Of a stretch of 64,000 nucleotides of DNA, positions 25,863 through 36,350 are shown piece by piece. The stretch covers positions 127,900 through 191,899 of the forward strand of contig NZ_WHZW01000002.1 in the NCBI RefSeq assembly GCF_010667685.1, read 5' to 3'. Origin of the DNA: Bifidobacterium aerophilum. Its GTDB lineage: Bacteria; Actinomycetota; Actinomycetes; Actinomycetales; Bifidobacteriaceae. Both the position numbers and the translations under genes were made by a program. The notes below the pieces were generated by a model, which saw only the letters and a program-made list of their open reading frames with translations, did no database searches and was not told the DNA's origin. Position 1 is the stretch's first letter; the number at the start of each line of letters is the position of its first letter.

Positions 25863-27512
25863 ATGAAGAAGAAAGCTCTTGCTTTCGCGGCCGCCGCCTG
25901 CTCGCTGGCCATGTTGCTGGGCGGCTGCGGCTCCTCCAACAACGCTGCCAACAACACCGCCAACGGCGGCAAGATGATCATCACCGCCGGTGATTCCGAA
26001 CCGCAGAACCCGCTGGTTCCGACCAACACCAACGAGACCGGCGGCGGCGTGGTCATCGACCTGCTGTTCTCCCGTCTGGTGTCCTTCGACGCCAAGGGCA
26101 ACGCGCAGAACGAGGTCGCCGAGTCCATCACCCCGAACAGCGACGCCTCCCAGTACACGATCAAGCTGAAGTCCGGTTGGAAGTTCACCGACGGCACGCC
26201 GGTCACCTCCGAGTCCTTCACCAAGGCTTGGTCCTACGGCGCGAACGCGAAGAACGCGCAGAAGTCCTCCTCCTTCTTCTCGACCATCAAGGGCTTCGAC
26301 GAGCTGCAGAACGCCGACAAGCTCAAGGGCGACGAGCAGCTGTCCGGCCTGACGGTCAAGGACGACACCACCTTCGTCGTCGACCTGAACCAGCCCGACG
26401 CGACCTTCCCGATCAAGGTCGGCTACTCCGCGTTCGCCCCGCTGCCGGAATCCTTCTACAAGGATCCGAAGGCCTTCGGCGAGAACCCGGTCGGCAACGG
26501 CCCGTATAAGTTCGAGTCTTGGGACCACAACAAGACGATCAAGATCGTCAAGAACGACGACTACAAGGGCAACGACGCCGCCAAGAACGACGGCATCACC
26601 TTCAAGATCTACACCGATGACGACGCGCAGTACGCCGACGTCCAGTCCGGCAACCTGAACGTGATGCAGTCCGTCCCGGCCTCCGCCACCAAGACCTTCG
26701 AGAAGAACAAGAAGCTGCAGGCCTACAACAAGGCCGGCTCCGTCTCCCAGACCTTCACCATCCCGTCCAACCTCGAGCACTTCGACGTGACCACCGAGGA
26801 AGGCCAGCTGCGCCGCCAGGCCATCTCCAAGGCCATCAACCGCGAGCAGCTGACCGACAAGGTCCTCAACGGCATCGGCACCCCGGCCGTCGACTTCACC
26901 TCCCCGCTGATCCCGGGCTACTCCGACTCCCTCAAGGGCGTTGACAACCTGAAGTTCGACGCCGCGGCTGCCAAGGAGCTGTGGGCCAAGGCCGACAAGA
27001 TCTCCAAGTACGACGGCCAGCTCACCTTCGCGTACAACGCCGACGGCGGTGCCAAGCCGATTTACGACGCCATCGTCAACCAGCTGAAGAACAACCTGGG
27101 CATCGACGTGGCCACCAACCCGATGCCGACCTTCCAGGAGTTCCGTAACGCCGTCACCGAGCGTCAGATCAAGGGCGCGTTCCGTACCGGCTGGCAGCCG
27201 GACTACCCGTCCGCCGAGAACTTCCTGTACCAGCTGTATGATTCGGCCGCTGCCGACGGCAAGGGCTCGAACGACGGCGACTACAAGAACAAGGAGTTCG
27301 ACGCCCTGATGACCAAGGCGTACGCCGCCACCTCCACCGAGGATGCGAACAAGATCTACCAGCAGGCTCAGGAGATCCTGCTCAACGACCTGCCGTCCAT
27401 CCCGCTGTACTACTCCAACGCCGTCGCGGTCGCCTCGCTGAACGTCGAGGGCCTGGAGCTCAACTGGCAGAACGTCCCGATGTACGAGAACATCACCCTC
27501 AAGTCGGAGTGA
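25863..27512 (+). CDS. oppA: Oligopeptide ABC transporter substrate-binding lipoprotein
   Basis: Extracellular lipid-anchored peptide-binding protein of the SBP_bac_5 family, 549 aa. The signal peptide MKKKALAFAAAACSLAMLLG ends in the lipobox LGGC, so Cys at about residue 21 is lipidated, followed by an Asn/Ala-rich linker. Family hallmarks are LFSRLVSFDAKGN, KLKSGWKFTDGTPVTSESF and the late DLPSIPLYYSN. ATG at 25863 has AGGAGAAATC before it. It heads the opp operon and is separated from oppB by a terminator, which would give excess binding protein over the permease. Confidence 0.95.
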   Translation: MKKKALAFAAAACSLAMLLGGCGSSNNAANNTANGGKMIITAGDSEPQNPLVPTNTNETGGGVVIDLLFSRLVSFDAKGNAQNEVAESITPNSDASQYTIKLKSGWKFTDGTPVTSESFTKAWSYGANAKNAQKSSSFFSTIKGFDELQNADKLKGDEQLSGLTVKDDTTFVVDLNQPDATFPIKVGYSAFAPLPESFYKDPKAFGENPVGNGPYKFESWDHNKTIKIVKNDDYKGNDAAKNDGITFKIYTDDDAQYADVQSGNLNVMQSVPASATKTFEKNKKLQAYNKAGSVSQTFTIPSNLEHFDVTTEEGQLRRQAISKAINREQLTDKVLNGIGTPAVDFTSPLIPGYSDSLKGVDNLKFDAAAAKELWAKADKISKYDGQLTFAYNADGGAKPIYDAIVNQLKNNLGIDVATNPMPTFQEFRNAVTERQIKGAFRTGWQPDYPSAENFLYQLYDSAAADGKGSNDGDYKNKEFDALMTKAYAATSTEDANKIYQQAQEILLNDLPSIPLYYSNAVAVASLNVEGLELNWQNVPMYENITLKSE

Positions 27513-27550
27513 TCTCGCTGATCGAACGGTCGAACTGACCAAGTAGTGAG

Positions 27551-27584
27551 ACGGGGAACGGAAGCGATTCCGTTCCCCGTTTTT
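27551..27584 (+). terminator. Terminator after oppA
   Basis: ACGGGGAACGGAA (27551-27563), loop GCGA, TTCCGTTCCCCGT (27568-27580), followed by TTTT. It is a strong intrinsic terminator within the opp locus; the permease genes 170 bases on have either read-through or their own promoter (TAGACT lies near 27653). Confidence 0.9.
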
Positions 27585-27750
27585 CGTATGCGAAAACGGT
27601 CTTTTTCATCTTCACGTCATCCTTACGAAACATTCAGGTCAATCAATGGGGTAGACTAACGAGGTACTTAGCGACCGGCCGAGCGTTTTCGCGTACCCAT
27701 TTCTGCGCGTGTCCCGAAAGCCGGCCGGTCAAAGAATCAAGGAGAAACCG

Positions 27751-28677
27751 ATGGGCAAATATCTTCTGCGCCGTATTCTGCAGATGATCCCCGTGGTTCT
27801 CGGCGCGACGCTGCTGGTCTATGCACTCGTCTTCGCGTTGCCGGGCGATCCGGTCAAGGCGATGTTCGGTGACAAGCCGGTCAATGAAGCGGTCGCCGCC
27901 CAGATCCGCGCCGAATACAACCTCGACAAGCCGTTCATCATCCAGTACCTGCTGTTCCTCAAGAACGCGCTCACGCTGGACTTCGGCAACACCTTCGCCG
28001 GACAGCCGGTCATCGACGAGATCGCACGCGCGTTCCCGGTGACCATCAGGCTTGGCATCATGGCCTTCTGCTTCGAAGCGATCTTCGGCATCATCTTCGG
28101 CATCATCTCCGGCCTGAACAAGGGCAAGTGGTATGACACCGTCATCCTGCTCATCTCCCTGCTGCTCATCTCCGTGCCGACCTTCGTGACCGGCTTCGCC
28201 GGCCAGTACTTCCTCGGCGTCGAATGGAGCATCATCCCCGTGACCGCCGGCTCCGACCCGGGCTTCTTCGACCTGCTGTTCCCCGCGATGGTCCTCGGCT
28301 CGGTCTCCATGGCCTACATCATCCGCCTCGCGCGTTCCGAAATCTCCTCGAACATCGCCGAGGACTACGTGCGCACCGCGCGCGCCAAGGGCATGAGCAA
28401 CGGCTCCGTCATGGTCCGCCACGTCCTGCGCAACTCGCTGATCCCGGTCGTCACCTACCTCGGCCAGGATCTCGGCGCGCTCATGGGCGGCGCGATGATC
28501 TCCGAGCAGATCTTCAACATCCACGGCGTCGGCTTCCTGACCTACCAGAGCATTCTCAAGGGCGAAGGCAACCTCGTGGTCTCCATCGTCACCCTGCTGC
28601 TGCTGATCTTCGTGATCTGCAACCTGCTCGTCGACCTGCTGTACGCGGCGCTTGACCCGCGTATCCGTTACGCCTGA
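27751..28677 (+). CDS. oppB: Oligopeptide ABC transporter permease OppB
   Basis: Inner permease subunit of 308 aa. Six membrane helices are visible, beginning IPVVLGATLLVYALVFALPG, the classic OppB/DppB first segment, with the outer loop GDPVKAMFGDKP after it. The EAA coupling loop is RTARAKGMSNGSVMVRHVLRNSLIPV near residue 205, which contacts the ATPase. ATG 27751 follows AAGGAGAAACCG. OppC lies 19 bases downstream and forms the heterodimer with it. Confidence 0.95.
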   Translation: MGKYLLRRILQMIPVVLGATLLVYALVFALPGDPVKAMFGDKPVNEAVAAQIRAEYNLDKPFIIQYLLFLKNALTLDFGNTFAGQPVIDEIARAFPVTIRLGIMAFCFEAIFGIIFGIISGLNKGKWYDTVILLISLLLISVPTFVTGFAGQYFLGVEWSIIPVTAGSDPGFFDLLFPAMVLGSVSMAYIIRLARSEISSNIAEDYVRTARAKGMSNGSVMVRHVLRNSLIPVVTYLGQDLGALMGGAMISEQIFNIHGVGFLTYQSILKGEGNLVVSIVTLLLLIFVICNLLVDLLYAALDPRIRYA

Positions 28678-28696
28678 TCGTGGGGGAGGAGAACTC

Positions 28697-29668
28697 ATGA
28701 CTGACACGACCAACACTTTCCCCGCGGCCGAAACGCTGCCCGGCCAGGAACGCTACGTCGCCCCGATCGAGGAGACCCCGCTGCAGGACGTCGACAAGGT
28801 CGACGAATCCGCCCCGGCCACCAGCATGTGGGCCGACGCGTGGCGCACGCTGCGCAAGAACCCGCTGTTCATCGTCTCGGGCCTGCTCATCATCTTCATC
28901 GTGTTCGTCGCCCTGTTCCCGGGCGTGTTCACGAAGATCGACCCGAACTACTGCAACCTCGACAACTCGCTCGGCGACCCGGAGGCCGGCCACCCGTTCG
29001 GCTACGACTTCCAGGGCTGCGACGTGTTCGCCCGCACCGTGTACGGCACCCGAACCTCGCTGTCCGTCGGCATCCTGTCCACGCTGATCGTCGTGCTCGT
29101 CGGCACGCTCATCGGCGCGGTCGCCGGCTTCTTCGGCGGCTGGGTCGACGCCCTGCTGAGCCGTATCATCGACATCTTCTACTCCATCCCGTTCCTGCTC
29201 GGCGCCATCGTCGTGCTGCAGATGTTCCGCACCTCCAGCTCGATCTGGAAGGTCGTGCTCGTGCTCGCCCTGTTCGGCTGGGTGTCCACCGCGCGTATCG
29301 CCCGCGGCTCGGTCATGGAGGCCAAGAACCTCGAGTTCAACACCGCGTCCACCGCGCTCGGCTCCACGCCGATGCGCAACCTGTTCAGCCACATCATCCC
29401 CAACGCGATGGCCCCGATCATCGTGATCGGCACCACCTCCCTCGGCTCCTACATCGTGTCCGAGGCTACGCTGAGCTTCCTCGGCATCGGCCTGCCGACC
29501 ACCACCGTCAGCTGGGGCGGCGACATCTCCCAGGCCCAGACCAACCTGATGACCAACCCGATGGTGCTGTTCTACCCGTCCGTGGCACTGGCCATCACCG
29601 TGCTGAGCTTCATCATGATGGGCGACGCGGTCAAGGACGCGCTCGATCCGAAGAGCCGTACCGCCTGA
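28697..29668 (+). CDS. oppC: Oligopeptide ABC transporter permease OppC
   Basis: Second permease subunit, 323 aa. A cytoplasmic N-terminal tail of about 45 residues precedes the first helix (PLFIVSGLLIIFIVFVALFPG). The outer region HPFGYDFQGCDVFARTVYGTRTSL is the OppC/DppC hallmark, and the EAA loop is ASTALGSTPMRNLFSHIIPNAM. Five more helices follow. The start at 28697 follows GGGGGAGGAG. It ends 18 bases before the fused ATPase gene. Confidence 0.95.
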   Translation: MTDTTNTFPAAETLPGQERYVAPIEETPLQDVDKVDESAPATSMWADAWRTLRKNPLFIVSGLLIIFIVFVALFPGVFTKIDPNYCNLDNSLGDPEAGHPFGYDFQGCDVFARTVYGTRTSLSVGILSTLIVVLVGTLIGAVAGFFGGWVDALLSRIIDIFYSIPFLLGAIVVLQMFRTSSSIWKVVLVLALFGWVSTARIARGSVMEAKNLEFNTASTALGSTPMRNLFSHIIPNAMAPIIVIGTTSLGSYIVSEATLSFLGIGLPTTTVSWGGDISQAQTNLMTNPMVLFYPSVALAITVLSFIMMGDAVKDALDPKSRTA

Positions 29669-29686
29669 GCGTGAAGGATAAACGAC

Positions 29687-31699
<2,013 letters not shown>

Positions 31700-31717
31700 G
31701 TCCCGTCCTGATTTCCC

Positions 31718-31746
31718 GGCTCCCCTCAGACGAGGGGAGCCTTTTT
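31718..31746 (+). terminator. Terminator of the opp operon
   Basis: GGCTCCCCTC (31718-31727), loop AGAC, GAGGGGAGCC (31732-31741) then TTTTT. The T-run adjoins the -10 box of the next gene. Confidence 0.93.
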
Positions 31747-31747
31747 G

Positions 31748-31753
31748 TATAGT
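31748..31753 (+). promoter_or_regulatory. Putative -10 box of xth, leaderless
   Basis: TATAGT is followed by exactly 7 bases and then the ATG at 31761. It directly abuts the opp terminator's T-run, so the xth promoter is packed against the end of the previous operon. Confidence 0.6.
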
Positions 31754-31760
31754 GGACGCC

Positions 31761-32621
31761 ATGACCATCACCATCACCACATCGAACGTGAACGGCATCC
31801 GCGCGGCCGAGCGCAAGGGCATCGCCGACTGGGCCGGCCGCAACACCCCCAGCATCTGGTGCATGCAGGAGGTACGCGCCCCGCAGCCCGACATCGACCG
31901 CATCGTCGGCGGTCTCGGCTTCGAATACGCCACCGCCGGCGCCGTGACGGACCCGGGCGAACTGACCGCGATGAACGAGATCTGCCGCGTCAAGGGACGC
32001 GCCGGCGTGGCGCTGCTGAGCGACCTGCCGGTCGTCGACCGCCGCTACGGGCTGCCGGGACTGGACGAGGACGTGGACTCGGGCCGTTGGATCGAAGCGG
32101 ACATCCGCACGCCGCAAGGCTATGAGATCACCGTCGCATGCGTGTACGTGCACGCCGGCAACGTCGACGATCCGGTCAAGATGGAACAGAAGTACCGTTT
32201 CCTGGACACCATGCTCGTGCGCATGGGCCAGTTGCGCGACGAGGCCGCGCGCGGCGGCAAGCAGGCCGTGCTGTGCGGTGATTTCAACATCGCGCACACG
32301 CCGCTCGACATCAAGAACGCGAAGGCCAACGAGAAGCACGCCGGCTTCCTGCCCGAGGAACGGGCCTACGTGGACCGCTGGCTGGACGAATACGAGTTCT
32401 TGGACGTGATGCGCGACCTCGCCGGCGACATCCAGGGACCGTACACGTGGTGGAGCCAGCGCGGGCGCGCCTTCGACAACAACGTCGGCTGGCGCATCGA
32501 CTACCAGTTCGCCACGCCGGAGCTCGCCGAGACCGCGCGCGGGTTCGTGATCGACAAGGCGCCGACCTACGACGCCCGCTGGTCCGACCATGCGCCGCTG
32601 ACGATCACATATGAGGTGTGA
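31761..32621 (+). CDS. xth: Exodeoxyribonuclease III
   Basis: Apurinic/apyrimidinic endonuclease and 3'-exonuclease of DNA base-excision repair, 286 aa. The EEP-fold motifs are in order: TSNVNGIRAA at the start, the metal-ligand Glu in IWCMQEVRAP, tyrosine in VYVHAGN, DFNIAHTPLDIKN, WWSQRGRAFDNNVGWRIDY and the terminal SDHAPL with the catalytic Asp-His. The ATG at 31761 has no ribosome site but sits 7 bases from a -10 box; a GTG at 31752 is in frame. The final 14 bases are part of a 39-bp direct repeat. Confidence 0.94.
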   Translation: MTITITTSNVNGIRAAERKGIADWAGRNTPSIWCMQEVRAPQPDIDRIVGGLGFEYATAGAVTDPGELTAMNEICRVKGRAGVALLSDLPVVDRRYGLPGLDEDVDSGRWIEADIRTPQGYEITVACVYVHAGNVDDPVKMEQKYRFLDTMLVRMGQLRDEAARGGKQAVLCGDFNIAHTPLDIKNAKANEKHAGFLPEERAYVDRWLDEYEFLDVMRDLAGDIQGPYTWWSQRGRAFDNNVGWRIDYQFATPELAETARGFVIDKAPTYDARWSDHAPLTITYEV

Positions 32622-32729
32622 GCTTCGCTCACCAATGCCCTGCGCGTGCGCTGATGCGCACGGCTACGAACAGTTCACCGGACTGTTCGTCATATGAGGT
32701 GTGAGCTTCGCTCACCAGTGCCCTGCGCG
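32608..32729. repeat. 39-bp direct repeat of the xth 3' end
   Basis: The segment 32608-32646, which includes the xth stop, is repeated at 32691-32729 with one mismatch. Each copy contains the hairpin GTGAGCTTCGCTCAC. The 44 bases between include GAACAGT/ACTGTTC around TCACCGG. The layout parallels the duplication at the end of typA. Confidence 0.85.
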
Positions 32730-32821
32730 CGTCCGGCCTTATCCGCATGCTCCCAGCCAATCACAAGGCGTGGTGCTACGCTAGTCGAGGTTGCAACCGC
32801 ATAACGAAACGAGGAACACCA

Positions 32822-33670
32822 ATGGGACTGTTTGGATTCGGCAAGAAGAAGCATCAGGACGAGGACGCCGCTGAGGCCAAGGCCGAGAACAAGGACGAGA
32901 CCGCCGCGCAGGCCGGCGACGACGCGCAGGCCGAGGCCGCCGAGCCGCACTACCCGAGCGAGGCCGTCAGCGAATACGAGGGCCGCGGCGAGGAATACGG
33001 CCCGTGGGACGTCAACGACGAGAACCTCATCGACTACGACATGCACCTTGATCTCGGCGCCTACTACCTGCCGTACCTGCAGGGCCTGATGCTGCGCCTC
33101 AAGGCCAGCCGCGCCACTCAGCAGATCCTCGGCGCGACCATCACCTACGGTTCGTCCAGCCTCGAGATCGAGGCGTTCGCCGCGCCCAAGAGCAGCGGCC
33201 TGTGGGACGACATGCGCGCCGACCTGCTCGAAGCCAACGCGAACGCGACCGAACAGCCGGGCGTGTTCGGCACCGAGGTCCGCCTGCCCGTCCAGCTCAA
33301 GGGTGGCAAGGTGTTCGAAACCCGCATCGTCGGCGTCGACGGCCCGCGCTGGATGCTGCGCGGCATCTTCTCCGGCAAGGCCGCGGTGCTGCCGGCCGAC
33401 CCGGAAACCGTGGCGCTCAACCACTTCTTCGCCGACGTCGTCGTGGATCGCGGCGAGGAGCCGCTCGCACCGCGCGACCTGATCCCCATGCACGCGCCGG
33501 TCGCCCCGGCCGAACGCAAGGCCGCCAAGGCCGCCGCCGAAGGCGAGACCGCCGGCAAGGAGCATCTCAAGGACATTCCGGACAAGCCGGAAGGCCCGTT
33601 CGACTCCGATCAGCAGGTCGAGGTCAAGACCACGCTGTCGCGCGGCCCGATGTTCTCCGAAGTCCGCTAG
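32822..33670 (+). CDS. DUF3710 domain protein
   Basis: Conserved actinobacterial protein of 282 aa, function unknown. About 55 N-terminal residues are acidic and Ala-rich after MGLFGFGKKKHQDE. The DUF3710 core follows: YGPWDVNDENL, DLGAYYLPYLQGLMLRL, GSSSLEIEAFAAPKSSGLWDD, RWMLRGIFSGKAA. ATG at 32822 is behind GAGGAACACC. It is immediately followed (3 bases) by a DUF3159 gene and then an RNA methyltransferase, an order kept in other actinobacteria. Confidence 0.88.
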   Translation: MGLFGFGKKKHQDEDAAEAKAENKDETAAQAGDDAQAEAAEPHYPSEAVSEYEGRGEEYGPWDVNDENLIDYDMHLDLGAYYLPYLQGLMLRLKASRATQQILGATITYGSSSLEIEAFAAPKSSGLWDDMRADLLEANANATEQPGVFGTEVRLPVQLKGGKVFETRIVGVDGPRWMLRGIFSGKAAVLPADPETVALNHFFADVVVDRGEEPLAPRDLIPMHAPVAPAERKAAKAAAEGETAGKEHLKDIPDKPEGPFDSDQQVEVKTTLSRGPMFSEVR

Positions 33671-33673
33671 CCG

Positions 33674-34381
33674 ATGAGCGAACCGGAACGCAACAAACGG
33701 GGCATGGCGTCGCTCGCTTCGGCGGGCGACGGCGATTTCTCCGTCATCGACGCGATCGGCGGCCCGCGCGGCGTGGTCGAATCGATGCTGCCCGGCGTCG
33801 TGTTCGTCGTGATGTTCGTCGTCACCAGCAACCTGAACCTCACGATCGGCGTGTCCGCCGCGCTGGCCGTGATCCAGGTCGTCGTGCGCCTGCTGCAACG
33901 CCAGTCGGTGATGGGCGCGCTCAGCGGCCTGATCGCCGTGGGCATCTGCCTGATCTGGGCATGGAAAAGCCATGAGGCGCGCAACTACTACATGTTCGGC
34001 TTCATCTCGAACGCCGTGTACCTGGTGCTGCTCACCCTGTCGCTGATCGTGCGCGTGCCCGGACTCGGCCTGATGATCGAATTCATCCGGTCCCTGCCCA
34101 CCGAGCATTTCAAGGCATGGTTCGACGATTGGATGCACGACCGTGAGCTCAAACGCGCGTACATGATCGTGACCGCATTGTGGATCGGCGTGTTCGCGCT
34201 GCGCCTGCTCGTGCAGGTGCCGCTGTACCTGACCGACCATGTCGCGTTGCTCGGCACCGCACGCCTGCTCATGGGCATCCCGTTCTGGGCGCTGGCGATC
34301 TGGGTGTCGTACCTGATCATCGCCACCCCGTTGCACCGTCACAAGGCCGCCGCCCAGACATTGCAGAAGGAGACAGACTGA
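33674..34381 (+). CDS. DUF3159 family membrane protein
   Basis: Membrane protein of 235 aa with six likely helices between residues about 35 and 225. The conserved N-terminal GDFSVIDAIGGPRGVVESMLPGVVF and the later NAVYLVLLTLSLIVRVP fit DUF3159, a family of unknown role that usually follows DUF3710. Its stop overlaps the start of the methyltransferase gene by one base (TGATG), pointing to coupled translation. Confidence 0.88.
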   Translation: MSEPERNKRGMASLASAGDGDFSVIDAIGGPRGVVESMLPGVVFVVMFVVTSNLNLTIGVSAALAVIQVVVRLLQRQSVMGALSGLIAVGICLIWAWKSHEARNYYMFGFISNAVYLVLLTLSLIVRVPGLGLMIEFIRSLPTEHFKAWFDDWMHDRELKRAYMIVTALWIGVFALRLLVQVPLYLTDHVALLGTARLLMGIPFWALAIWVSYLIIATPLHRHKAAAQTLQKETD

Positions 34382-35646
34382 TGGACGTTCAGGTGCGCAT
34401 CGAACGTTACGCCGACCAGGGCCGTTGCGTCGGTCACATCGACGGACGCGTCGTATTCGTGCGGTTCGCCCTGCCCGGCGAGCTCGTGCGCGTCACCCTG
34501 GACGAGCCGCACGACCGTGACGACCGGTTCTGGACCGGCGAGGTCACCGAAGTCATCGAGGCGAGCGAGGACCGTGTGCCTCCCGCATGGCCGCTCGCCG
34601 GACCGCTCGCGATGGGCGGCGGCGTCGGCGGCGCCGACCTGGTGCATGTGAGCCTTACCGGACAGCTGCGATGGAAGGCCGTCACCGTGTCCGAACAGCT
34701 CAGCCGGCTCGGCCATATCGACGTGAACGTGCCGATCGAACGCATGGACGGCGACGAAACGCTCGGCGGATTCCACTGGCGCACGCGCATCGAGATGATC
34801 GCCGACGACAACGGCCGGCCGTCGATGCGCCGCCGAGGCTCCCACGTCCGCGTGCCGCTCGACACGATGCCGCTCGCCACGAAGTCCCTGCTTGCCGTGG
34901 CCGACGCCGAACACGTCTGGGACGGCGGCTTCGAACCCGGCTCGCAGATCCGCCTGTCCGTGCCCGAACCGCGCGACGGCGCCGCTCCCGCCGACTCCGG
35001 CGACTACGCCGTGCTCGTCGATGGCGAACTGCGCTCCGGTGCACGCCGCCTCGTCGAACGCGCCGACATCGCCGGCACGACCTTCGAATACACGGTCGAC
35101 GCGAACGGCTTCTGGCAGATCCACCGGCAGGCTCCGCTCGCCCTGCCGAACCACGTCATCGACCTCGCCCGACGTGAGATCGGCGACAAGCCGTCCGCCT
35201 GCATCTGGGACCTGTACTCCGGATCCGGACTGTTCACGCTGCCGTTGGCCACGCTCGTCACCCCGCGCACACGCATGCTCAGCGTCGAAGGCGGCCGCAC
35301 GGCCGTCGCCAGCGCGCAACGCAACCTGCGCCACATGAACCTCACGGACGTGGACGCGCGCTGCGGCGACGTGGCGAAGACCCTCGCCAACGTGCCCGCG
35401 CATCTGTCGCACCCCGATCTCATCGTGCTCGACCCGCCGCGTGCGGGAGCGCGCGCCAAGGTCTGCCGGCAGATGGCCGCATCCGAGGCCCGGTCGATCA
35501 TCTACATCGCCTGCGATCCGACCAGCCTCGGCCGCGACGCCGGCACGCTGCGCGAACTCGGCTACGAACTCGCCGACGTGCGCGCGTTCGACATCTACCC
35601 GATGACCCACCACGTCGAAACGGTGGCCCTGTTCCGCCGCGCCTGA
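34381..35646 (+). CDS. Class I SAM-dependent RNA methyltransferase of the TrmA/RumA family
   Basis: Probable 5-methyluridine methyltransferase of 421 aa. An N-terminal TRAM-like beta-barrel (residues about 1-65, VRIERYADQGRCVGHIDGRV) binds RNA. The C-terminal Rossmann domain holds the SAM site WDLYSGSGLFTLPLA, LSVEGG and VLDPPRAGA, and the catalytic Cys in IYIACDPTSLGRD. The four-cysteine iron-sulfur cluster of RlmD is not apparent, as in other actinobacterial members. Whether rRNA or tRNA is the substrate cannot be decided. In many actinobacteria this gene lies close to aconitase, as it does here. Confidence 0.9.
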   Translation: MDVQVRIERYADQGRCVGHIDGRVVFVRFALPGELVRVTLDEPHDRDDRFWTGEVTEVIEASEDRVPPAWPLAGPLAMGGGVGGADLVHVSLTGQLRWKAVTVSEQLSRLGHIDVNVPIERMDGDETLGGFHWRTRIEMIADDNGRPSMRRRGSHVRVPLDTMPLATKSLLAVADAEHVWDGGFEPGSQIRLSVPEPRDGAAPADSGDYAVLVDGELRSGARRLVERADIAGTTFEYTVDANGFWQIHRQAPLALPNHVIDLARREIGDKPSACIWDLYSGSGLFTLPLATLVTPRTRMLSVEGGRTAVASAQRNLRHMNLTDVDARCGDVAKTLANVPAHLSHPDLIVLDPPRAGARAKVCRQMAASEARSIIYIACDPTSLGRDAGTLRELGYELADVRAFDIYPMTHHVETVALFRRA

Positions 35647-35660
35647 GGGGAGCCGACCAC

Positions 35661-36263
35661 ATGAGCCGCAGCCTGTTTTGCCGCGCCACGTCCGTACTGG
35701 CCTGCACGGCCGCATGCCTGACCTTGGCTGCATGCGAGCCGGCGGGCCGCGCCGTCGGCGACACGCAGGACAGCGATCCCGAAGTCGCGCACATCGGCAC
35801 GATCAAGCAGGACATGCTCATCGGACTGATCGGCTCCGCGAACGGCGTCGACGTCGAACGGCTCGCCCTGGACGCTTTCGACGTGTCCGGCGTCGACGCC
35901 GCATACTCGTCCGTCGAAGGCGCCGACGATCCGGACGCGGCCGCACGACGGGGCGTGTCCGACATGATCGACCGTCGCGCCACCGTCATCGTGATCGACA
36001 TGATCGACGTGAACGACGCCAACGCGGACCAGTGGGACGCGGTACTACGCCAGGCGCGCGGCACCGGCATCCCCGTCGCCCTGCTCGACCCCGTCAACCC
36101 GCCGGACGACGACACGCTGTTCGCCGCCACGCTCACGATCAATGACCGGGCCACGGACGCGCAGCCCATCACGCAGGTGCTCGCCGACATCATGGACGAC
36201 AAGCCCCATGACCGCGAGATCATGGTCTCGACCGTCAACGCCGCCGAACTGAACCGGCCGTAA
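35661..36263 (+). CDS. Lipoprotein resembling the N-terminal part of a sugar-binding protein
   Basis: Protein of 200 aa with a signal peptide (ATSVLACTAACLTLAAC) and a LAAC lipobox, so it is probably anchored outside the cell. The remainder recalls the first lobe of periplasmic-binding-protein-like folds of the LacI/RbsB type: HIGTIKQDMLIGLIGSANGVDVERL, a DDPDAAARRGVSDMIDRRATVIVIDM stretch, and GIPVALLDP. The family usually has about 300-350 residues with a second lobe, which is missing. No transporter genes adjoin, so it may be a remnant or a stand-alone sensor. Ribosome site GGGGAG precedes the start. Confidence 0.65.
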   Translation: MSRSLFCRATSVLACTAACLTLAACEPAGRAVGDTQDSDPEVAHIGTIKQDMLIGLIGSANGVDVERLALDAFDVSGVDAAYSSVEGADDPDAAARRGVSDMIDRRATVIVIDMIDVNDANADQWDAVLRQARGTGIPVALLDPVNPPDDDTLFAATLTINDRATDAQPITQVLADIMDDKPHDREIMVSTVNAAELNRP

Positions 36264-36337
36264 TACATCGTGCCGTTCGCCCGGCGGACGGCATCGGCAT
36301 CCGTCCGTGGAATGAGTGCGCGGACGCGCATGCGCGG

Positions 36338-36343
36338 TAGGCT
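36338..36343 (+). promoter_or_regulatory. Putative -10 box of the P-type ATPase gene, leaderless
   Basis: TAGGCT is followed by 7 bases and the ATG at 36351, which has no ribosome site. This favours 36351 as the start over the more upstream ATGs at 36312 and 36330 in the same frame. Confidence 0.55.
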
Positions 36344-36350
36344 GGTGCCC

